The translations under genes were made by a program, and so were the position numbers. 64,000 bases of DNA from Haloarchaeobius litoreus (GTDB lineage: Archaea > Halobacteriota > Halobacteria > Halobacteriales > Natrialbaceae). The notes beneath the pieces are model-generated. The model ran no database searches. It was not told the DNA's origin and saw nothing but the letters and a program-made list of their open reading frames with translations. The stretch spans positions 434,001 to 498,000 of the forward strand of contig NZ_JANHJR010000002.1 of NCBI RefSeq assembly GCF_024495425.1, read 5' to 3'. Each line of letters opens with the position of its first letter. Position 1 is the stretch's first letter. This document shows, piece by piece, positions 32,307 to 41,200 of the stretch.

Positions 32307-35218
32307 CTCGTGTCACCCCCGGTGCCCGCCGAGAGGTCCCGTTCGTCGGGCTCGACGATGTCGTCGTAGCGCAGGCGACTGGCTATCTCGCCGGCACCGC
32401 TGGAGACGCGCCGGCTCGACCAGAGGTGGGTGCGCCCGTCGGTCCAGCGCGCCAGCTGGTAGTGCCGTTCGACGTCGCGGCCCGCCCGGGTGACCTCCTC
32501 CTCGTGGAGCCGCAGCGGGTCGTCCGTGTCGAGGATGCGGCCCTTCGGTGTCGGCAGCCGCTGGAGCGGGTCGCCCATCGAGTCGGCGTCGAGCAGCAGC
32601 GCGAGCGCGAGCCGGTAGCTGTCGGGGTCCGCCGCCATCGCCTCCGACCCGGTCTTCGGGCGCACCGGCTGCATCGCGAAGTAGTGGTCCGGAACCGAAC
32701 TCGCCAGCTCGTACTCGGGCAGGTCGACGGGCGTGTGCGCGACCACGTCGCGGGTGACGAACCGCTCCTCGGGCGTGCCGTCGCCGCCGCGCCGGACGAC
32801 GACGGAGCCGACCGAGCTGCCCCAGACGGGGGTGGAGAGGTTCGGGTGGTCCGTGAGACCACCGAGGTAGACGTGGCCGTCCGGCGGCACGCCCGCGGGC
32901 TCCTCGCCGGTGTGTATCGTCACCGTCTCGTCGGCGTCGAGGACCGCGGGCTCGCCGTCCTCGTCCGCCTCGAATCCGAACAGTTCGTCCGTCGGCTGAC
33001 CCACGGTCGTCGTCCCGACCGTCACCTCGACGGTCCAGCCCGTCACGTCGAGCGGTGCGTCCCCGACGTTCCGGAGGACGAGCCGTTCGTCCGCTTCGTC
33101 GGGGCCGGCGACGACACGGTCGATGGCGAGGTCGGGCTCGACGAACTCCTCGCGCTCGAGCGGCGACCCGACCGGGCTCTCGACGCGCTCCTCGACGGCG
33201 AACGCGAGGTTGGCCATCTCGTCGCGGGCGAAGGAGACGCGCTCGACGGCGTCGCTGGACTGGCTCTCGGCGAGTGTCGGCGGCAGGAACAGCCCGGGCT
33301 CGCCGTCGTCGGTCACGTCCTCCGGCAGGTCGTCGAAGGTGAACGCGTTCCAGCGGTCGGTCACCGACGTCACCGGCTCGATGTCGGTCGTCTCCCCGAA
33401 CGTGTCGGTGACGGTCATGTCGGTGATGCGGGTGAGCGTCCCGATTGGAGCCGACAGCGGGAAGAGGAACCAGTCGTCGCCGTGGACGAGGCTGAAGTCG
33501 AGCAGGAGCAGCTTCGACAGCTCCTCCGGCCCGGCCGGGATATCGTCCAGGTTGACGGCGGCGTCCTCGAACTCCCACCAGCGCGAGGCGGGCATCCCCC
33601 GGTAGCGGAGCTTGCTGAGCGTCATGTCCTTCGACTTCGACTCGGAGAGCTCCCCGTCCGTGTCGGCGGCCGACGGCGGCGACAGCGTGTCCAGCGGCCC
33701 GCTCGCGACCGAGAAGGAGTACCAGTCGAGGTGGCCGCCGGGGTACTCCTCGGCCTTGAGCACCGTCTCGCCCTCGGCGGGGCCGGTCGCGACGGAGAAC
33801 TGGTGCTCCTGTCGGTCGTCCTGCCACGCCGGGTTCGCGCCCGACTCTGGCTCGTCGTAGAGGTCGGCGTACCAGTCGACGAAGCCCGTCGCGGCGCGCT
33901 TGACCCCGTCCGAGAGCGACTCGTCCTGCGGAACCGGGAGCCCGTCGGCCGACGACGGCCACGACGGAGCCTCCCAGCCCGCGGCGTCACGGATGCCCGG
34001 CACCCCGGCGACGAGCGCGGCGTAGACGGCGTGGCCGTCCACTGCGCGCCCGTCGGTGAGCGACGTGAACCGGCGGTCTCCGGGGTCGAGCGCCGCGTCC
34101 GGCTCGGCGAGCAGGAACCGCTCGGGCTCGCTCGCGTTCGGGTCGGCGAGGTCCGCCGCGGCGTAGGTGCCGTCGGCCGGCGTCACGTCCTCCCGTGCGA
34201 GGAACCGGAGGTACGTCTGGCCGGCGTCCGCCCGGAGTCGTGCTGGCGGCACGTCGTCGCCCGTCAGCCCGGTCGTCACCGGCTCGCGCTCCGCGAGCAC
34301 CTCCAGCGGCTGGCCCTCGTACGGCTGACCGTTGCCGGCGACGGTCTGGTCGGGCGAGTCGTCCCCGTTCGACCCGTCCGCGCCGCCCGACTGCGCGGTG
34401 TCGTAGTCCTGCAACACGCCCCGTGCGATGGCGACGACCTCGCGGACGTGCGTCGTCGTCCGCTGGCCGCCGACCTGCAGGAGCACCGCGAACGTCGTCG
34501 CGGCTGCCTGCCAGCTCGCCGACCCCTCGGCGTAGTCGACGAGTTCGGCGACGAGCTGGTCGACGCCGTCGCCGCCGACCTGCGTCTCCGTGCTCGGCTG
34601 GTTCGCGAGGTAGCCCAGCGCGCGGTCGATGAACGTCGACTCGGTGCCGTCCTCCTCGGGCACCGACACCGTCAGGTACGCGAGCGCCTGCCGTCGCTGC
34701 GACGGCGTCTGGCCGCTGCCCGGTTGGACGTACGTCTCGAACGCCGACTGCGCGTCTGCGGGTTCGCCGCCGCCGGACTGCTGTGCCTCGAGGTGGTCGG
34801 CGACGGCGGTCGCGACCGCGTCGAGCTGGTTCCGCTCGTCGGCCACCGGGACGTTCCCCGCGCCGCCGAGCGCCGGTGGGGGCGTGATGGGCAGGTCCGA
34901 GCCGCCCGGGCCGGGGAGCAGCTCGGAGTAGTCGATGCCGCCGAGCTCGTACCGGCTCAGGTAGTCACGGGCGTACGAGACCGCGGCGGTGACCGGCGAG
35001 CCGGCGTCCTCGCCCTGGAACTCGCCGACCTGCCACTGGCGGCAGAGCAGCCACGCCGGGTCGTGTACCTCCGCGCGCAGCGGCCGCTCGATCTGCGGGT
35101 CGCGCGTCCGGGGTTCGAGCCGCGTCCAGAACGTCTCGGACGCGGTCCACGCCTCGATGTCGAGCGCCGTGGCGGGCTCGCTGTCGTCCACGGCTTGCGG
35201 CTCGGGTCGCTCGCTCAT
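32303..35218 (-). CDS. 971-aa giant-operon protein with lamin-tail-like insert
   Basis: No enzyme motif found. The N-terminus holds TRLEPRTRDPQIERPLRAEV and DPAWLLCRQWQVGEFQGEDA (about 32-72), phrases I recall in large uncharacterised bacterial proteins, and the C-terminus LARWTDGRTHLWSSRR also fits that family. Residues of about 670-800 look like an inserted lamin-tail beta-sandwich (RLVLRNVGDAPLDVTGWTVE). The rest is mixed helical and acidic, without signal peptide or TM segment. ATGA overlaps on both sides (2771-aa gene before, 221-aa gene after). Role unknown; likely a structural part of one assembly with its neighbours. Confidence 0.8.
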   Translation of the reverse strand: MSERPEPQAVDDSEPATALDIEAWTASETFWTRLEPRTRDPQIERPLRAEVHDPAWLLCRQWQVGEFQGEDAGSPVTAAVSYARDYLSRYELGGIDYSELLPGPGGSDLPITPPPALGGAGNVPVADERNQLDAVATAVADHLEAQQSGGGEPADAQSAFETYVQPGSGQTPSQRRQALAYLTVSVPEEDGTESTFIDRALGYLANQPSTETQVGGDGVDQLVAELVDYAEGSASWQAAATTFAVLLQVGGQRTTTHVREVVAIARGVLQDYDTAQSGGADGSNGDDSPDQTVAGNGQPYEGQPLEVLAEREPVTTGLTGDDVPPARLRADAGQTYLRFLAREDVTPADGTYAAADLADPNASEPERFLLAEPDAALDPGDRRFTSLTDGRAVDGHAVYAALVAGVPGIRDAAGWEAPSWPSSADGLPVPQDESLSDGVKRAATGFVDWYADLYDEPESGANPAWQDDRQEHQFSVATGPAEGETVLKAEEYPGGHLDWYSFSVASGPLDTLSPPSAADTDGELSESKSKDMTLSKLRYRGMPASRWWEFEDAAVNLDDIPAGPEELSKLLLLDFSLVHGDDWFLFPLSAPIGTLTRITDMTVTDTFGETTDIEPVTSVTDRWNAFTFDDLPEDVTDDGEPGLFLPPTLAESQSSDAVERVSFARDEMANLAFAVEERVESPVGSPLEREEFVEPDLAIDRVVAGPDEADERLVLRNVGDAPLDVTGWTVEVTVGTTTVGQPTDELFGFEADEDGEPAVLDADETVTIHTGEEPAGVPPDGHVYLGGLTDHPNLSTPVWGSSVGSVVVRRGGDGTPEERFVTRDVVAHTPVDLPEYELASSVPDHYFAMQPVRPKTGSEAMAADPDSYRLALALLLDADSMGDPLQRLPTPKGRILDTDDPLRLHEEEVTRAGRDVERHYQLARWTDGRTHLWSSRRVSSGAGEIASRLRYDDIVEPDERDLSAGTGGDTR

Positions 35219-38200
35219 GCGCCCCCACCCCCGTCGCCGCCGGCCAGGTCGTCCGCCAGCCAGCGGTCGAGGTCCAGGTCGACGGTCGGCGAGTCCGGCA
35301 CGTCACGGGTGTTGTGCGGCAGCGTGATGGCCGGGAGCAGCTGTCCGAGCACGCGCTGTTTCGGGTCCGACCGCGGCTTCCCGACGACGTTCAGGTCGAC
35401 GCCGCGGAGCTTCGCGAGGTCGACGCTCTCCAGGATGGTTCGCAACAGCAGATCCTCCGACCACGGCGAGTCGCCGCCGTCGGCCGGCGGCACCGCGAGC
35501 AGGATGGACTGCGGCGGCTCCGTGCTCGGGTCGTCGTAGTTGACGGCGACGCCCGTCTTCTCCTCGGTCTTCGGGACGGCCTCCCGCCAGTCGTCGACGA
35601 GGAAGCCGGCGACCTGCGCGCCGGGCGTGCCGTCGGCGTCGCCCGGGCTCGGCGCGATGGGGTGGTCGGCGTGGTACCGCGTCGGGAACGTCGTCACCAT
35701 CGACACCTGGCCGCGCTCGGGCGTCTCGTCGAGCCCGTCGATGCCCACCCAGTCGTCGGTCTCGCGGTAGGGGAGCTGTCCCACGCGGAGGTCGTCGCGC
35801 AGGAGCCGGCCGGAGACCATCTCGGCGTAGGAGAACGTCTGCTGCAGGTTCGCCGGCCGGTCGCGGACCCGGGCGGCCCGCTGGAGCCACGACTCGGTCT
35901 CCATCGGCGCGGCCGTCGACAGCAGCTCGTCGGTGTGGGTCGTCGCGAACGTCTTCGACAGCTCGGCCTGGTTCGGCGGCGACAGCGGCGGCAGCACGAC
36001 GAAGCCCTCGCCGAACAGCGCCGTCAGCCGGTCGAGCTCGTGCTCGGCCGCCTCGGTGACGGTCGCGCTCTCGGCCGCCCCGCCGGAGAGCGTCGTCGCC
36101 GCGGCCGCGTTGTCGGCGGCACCCGGGACCAGCGCGGTGACGGCGTCGGCGTGCTCGCCGGCCTCGTCGAGTCGAGCGTGGAGCCGGTCCGAGACGCCCC
36201 GTGCTTGCGCGACGAGCGTCCGCTCGTCCTCGGGCCGACCGCCGGTCGCGGACCGCGGGCTGCTGGCGTAGACCCCGAAGTACGACGCCCGGAGCAGCGG
36301 GATGCGGAGCGTCTCCAGCACGCAGTGCCGGAACGTCTCGTCCAGTCGGGTCGAGCGCGCAACGGCTGCGAGCGGGGCAAGCTCCGTGTCGACCTCGGTC
36401 GCGAGCGACCCGGTGGTCGAACGCCACCAGCCGTCGAAGCCGTTCCGGGCGTCGACCGGGCGGAAGACCGGAGCGGTCCCCTGCTGGCCGGCGTGCTCCT
36501 CGTAGCGGTCGATGGTCGTCCGGAGCGCGCCACAGACCGCGACGAACTCCGTCGAGGGCGTCGCGTCGCTGGACTCCCGCCCGTCGACGCCGAGTTCTGC
36601 TTCGACGTCCTCAAAGCGCTCGTCGAACCGCTCGAAGCGGCTCCACGGCTCGCTGTCGTCGACCGCCTCACGGAGTCTTTCGAGCGCCTCGACCATCGGT
36701 TTGACCGCCCGTTCCGTCGGCCTGACGTGGTCCACGTGCTCGAGCTCGTCGAGGGGCTCCTCGATGGCCTCGAACACCCTCTCGGCCGCGTGCTCGTCCC
36801 GGCAGTCCGGCAGCTCGTCGAGGAGGGCGAGGATGCGGTCGGTCGTGTCGACCGCGATGTCGTAGTCGGGTGACCGCATCCGCCGCTCGACCTCGTTCCG
36901 GTCGAGCACGTCGCGGAGCGCCTTCGCCCGCTGGACGGCCTGCCGGTGTCCGGGGAGGCCGTCGATGTCGCGGTAGTACGCCGCCAGCGCGGCGAGGTCC
37001 GCGTCCAGCCCACTCCGGTCGGCGTCGGTGGCAGTCTCGGGGTAGTGGACGAACCGCCGGAGCCGTTCGAGGAACGCCGCGGGGTCGTCGACGGCGTCGT
37101 CGAACGCCACGGCGGCCCACTGCGACTCCTCGAACAGCACGAGGAGGTGGACGAACGACGCCCGTGCGGCCTGCGACTCGACGCGCTCGACGCTGGCGAC
37201 GAACTCGGCGGCGAACCGCAGGAGCTCGTCGTCGCGGTCGCGGTCGGCCGGGTTCCGGAGCAACTGGGCGAGCGCGGTCCGCACCCGTGCCAGCCGCTCG
37301 TGGTCGGCCGTCGGCCAGAACCGCGCGTCGTCGACGCGGTCCTCGCCGCCGGTCACGTCCACGGCGTCGACCAGCCCGGTCGCGGCGAGCGGTTCGAGGG
37401 CGGTCGCGAGGGTATCCGCCAGCGCCCGGAGGTCGAGGGCCGACAGGTCGGTCAGCTCGGCGAGCACGGCCACGTCGTCGTCGCTGACGTCGAGCGCGGG
37501 ACCGGCGGGCCGGCTTCCGGTCGAGCGCGCGTCCACCTCGGCCTTCCAGTTCCGGACGAGGTCCGCCTCCGCGGTGATCGCCGGCCAGTCGGTATCGTTC
37601 GACAGGCGCGACTGGAGCGCGCCGGCTGGCGAGTCGTACGCGTCGGGGTCGAGAGCCGGGCGGGCCGAGCCGAGCCAGCACAGCGTCGGGAGCAGCGTCA
37701 GCCCCTCGAACAGCGTCCGGAGGTCCACGTCGTACGCGGGGTTCCGGACGTGGCCGTCGGCGGTGTACACGGTGTCGCCGTCGCCGTCGGTCGCGGTGAC
37801 GGAGAACGCGGTGCCGGGCGCGACATCGCTCGCGTCGAGGGTGACCCCGAAGCGCCCGTCGTCCTGCGTCGTCGTCGAGACGGTCGTGTCGAACGCGGTC
37901 GTCTCGTCGCCGGCCTGGTCGCTGGTCACGGTCACCGTTATCGGGGTCTCAGCACCCGGGGGCACGTCGGCGAGGCCGGTCAGGTCCCGGTCCGTGTCGC
38001 CGCCGGTGTCGGGGTCGACGACGTGGACGCTGCGCGGTTCGACGAACCGCCCGCGTTCGCTGTAGACGACGGTGCCGCCGGAACTCGCGACGACGAGGAA
38101 CGGTGCGCCGGGCGTGCAGCCGTGACAGTCGATGTCGACGGTGAACACGCCGTCGGCGTCGGTCTGGACGGTGCGCTGCTCGACGTACTGGACGGGGAGA

Positions 38201-41200
38201 CCCGTCGCCACCACGTCCGCGCCGGTGTCGCCGAGGACGGTCACGTCGAGCGAGGCGACCTCGTCGAGGTCGGTCTCGCAGCGCAGCGTCCGGCCGGCGA
38301 GCGCCTGCACGGTCAGCTCCTCGCGCACGTCCTTCGGGTCGGTCGGCCCAGCGGGGAGCGCCCGGAGCAGGCGTTCGAGCTCGGTCGTCAGCACGTCGCC
38401 GTCGGCGGCTGTCGCGTCGTCGACCTGGGTGCAGGCTTCCTCGACGCCCGAGACCGGGACCTGTGCCCGGAACTCGGCGACGGCGTCCTGCACGTGCTCG
38501 ACCTGCTCGGTGACCGTCGGCTCGTCGCGCTCGCCCTCCGGTGTCTCCTTCGCGTCGGTCGGGTCGACGTCGGGGTCGAGCAGCTCGCGCCGGTTGTCGA
38601 CGAGCGCGGTCACGTCCGCGAGCGCGGCGGCGGCCGCGTCGCCGCGGCCGTGCAACTCCGCGAACGTCTGCTCGTCGTAGCCGGGGCCGGTCTGCTCGGC
38701 CGGGTGTGCGAGGTCGTCCGCCGTCGCGGGCCGTCCGTCGGCGAGCGTGTCCCGGACCGTGCGGACGAGTTCGAGGAAGTCGGCGGCGCTGACGCGGGCC
38801 CCGCCGTCCTCCCGGAAGCGCAGGTCGACCGTCGCGTCGGCCGGGATCGGCGGGTGTCCCGTGTCGGCGGTCGTCGGCTTCGTCTCGCGGTTCCGTCGCA
38901 GGTAGTACGCGAGGCGCTGCTCCAGCTGGGTCCGGGCCTGGTCCTCGCCCTCCTTCGAGAACGCAACCGCGTCCAGCGGCGACAGCAGCAGTTCGTCGAA
39001 CGTGAGCGTCGTGTCCGCGACGAACTCGCGCTCGACGGGCTCTGCGGGCCACACCCGGTAGCAGACGAGGCAGTCCGCGGGCGTGCCCTCGGTGAACTCG
39101 ACGGTGAAGCTCCCGTCCCGCACGGATTTCACCTCGACCGTGACGCTGGCGTTCGGCCCCGTCGGGATGTCGACGACGGACCCCGCCCCGCTCGGTGCGG
39201 CGACGGTCCCGTCGGTCACCGTGTCGGCCATCGCCCGCTGGCGGCCGACGCCGGTCGTGAGGCCGTGGCCCAGTCCCGTCGTCGCGTCGGTCAGCGACAC
39301 GGCCGTTCCGGCCTTCATGTCGGTGTCGGTGACGCCGGGGAGCGCGACGAACTCGATGGCTCCCGGCCGGCTGTCGCTGGCGAGCGTGTTCTCGCCGTCG
39401 GCGAGGACGCCCACCTCGGGCGTCGGCTCGTCCGGCGGCGACTCGATAGCGACGTAGGTGACCGGCCGGGGGGCGCTGCCGGTCGAGACCGCGTTCAGCT
39501 GCAGGTCGGTGCCGAGACCCGTACACGAGAGCGACCAGTCGCCGTCGAGGTGGACGACGCGGTCCTCGCGGGCGGTCCCCGACGCCGCCGTGCCTCCCGA
39601 GGGGTCCTGCGAGAGCGAGAGCGCGTGCTGCGTGAGGCCGTTCCCGCCGGTGGTCGCCTGGCCGTAGGAGAGCCCGACCGAGCCGCCCGTCGCGGCGGTG
39701 GTCGCGCCCTGCGTCCCGAGCGCGCTGGCGTCCACCGCGTCCGTCGCGGTCAGGACGACGGTGTCGGCGTCGATTCCGAGCGGTTCGGTACTGCTGCCGG
39801 ACTGCGTCTCCAGATGGCCGACGGAGACGAGCCCCGGGTCGGTGACCGACAGCGCGAGGTAGTCGACCGAGACGGCGCGGTCGGTGCCCTGAACGGTCAC
39901 GTCGAACTCGAAGCCGTCGGTCGTCGTCTCGCTCACGGTGCCACGCACCGAGTCGCCGTCGTCGCCGGCGAAGGAGAGGTGGAGCGCGTCGTCGGTGTCG
40001 GCGGTCCCGACGGTCGTCCCCGTCTCGGTGTCGTACACCGCGGAGACGGACTGCTGGGTCAGGCTGCCGTCCGTTCCGCGCTTCGCCGACCCGTGGCCCC
40101 AGCCGTGGACGGTGGGGGCGGTGTCGTCAGCCTGGGTCTTCTCGCCAGGGCCCGCCGCCGCCACGGACGCGGTGAACACCACCACGTCGGGCTCGAACCC
40201 GACGTCGGTGACGGAGACGCGACCGTCCGACGCCGGCGTCCGGAAGGAGCCGGCGGTGAACTCGCGCTCTTCCGTCCAGCGGTAGGCGGCCTCACAGCCG
40301 ACGTCCGCGGGGTCGGGTAGCAGCTCGCCGACCCAGGCGTCGAGGTTCGGCTCGGCCCCGGACCGGGTCTGGAGCGGGAACGCCCCGTTCGCGTCGACGG
40401 CCGGGACGGCGGGGGCGGTCTCGTCGTCGGGGCCGTCGCCCGGGCCGACGGCGTCGACCCGCGGGTGGGTGAACGCGGTGTCGTCGGTCCACGCCGTCGG
40501 CGTCGTCGCCCCGTCGGCGTCGCCGAAGGTGACGAGCAGCCGGTGGGTCAGTCCCACCGACGTTCTCGGGGTGTCGAGCACCTGCGGCTCGGGGACGGTG
40601 TTGCCGTTCGCGAGCGCCTCCAGCGAGCCGGTCGCCCGCGAGTAGTTGCCCTGCGTGAACTGGTGGACGCTCTCGGCCGTGAGCGTGTCCCGGACGGCGT
40701 CGACCGCCTCGAACAGGTGCCAGAGCGCGCCGAGCACCGCGTCGTTCGACAGCGACGGCAGCCCGTGCTCTCCCTGCAGGTCGGCGTAGGCGTCCACGTC
40801 GGGGCGGGCCTCCGCCTCGGGCCGGCGCGGCGGCCGCGGGTCGACGGTGTGGGTGGCGTCGTCGAACGTCAGCGACCGGTAGAGCCGGTAGCCGTCGACC
40901 ACGTCGCTCCGGGCCGCCTCGCCCGACGACGCCGGGCCGCCAAGCGTGCCCGTGAACGTCGGGTACGCCTGCCGGAAGTTCTGGATGTACTGCTGCTCGC
41001 CGGCCTCGTGGAGGCCGCGCTCGAACCGGTAGCCGAGCAGCGCGCCGAGGGGCTGTCCCTCGCGGACGCCCTCGAGCAGCTGCTTCGCGATGCGAGCGCG
41101 GCCGGCCGAGAGGTCGACCGCCGAGAGGTGGCCCTCGTCCTCGTTCTCGAACGCCCGGTGGCCGCCCCGGAGGACCGCCGCGGTCGTCGCCTGTTCGAGG

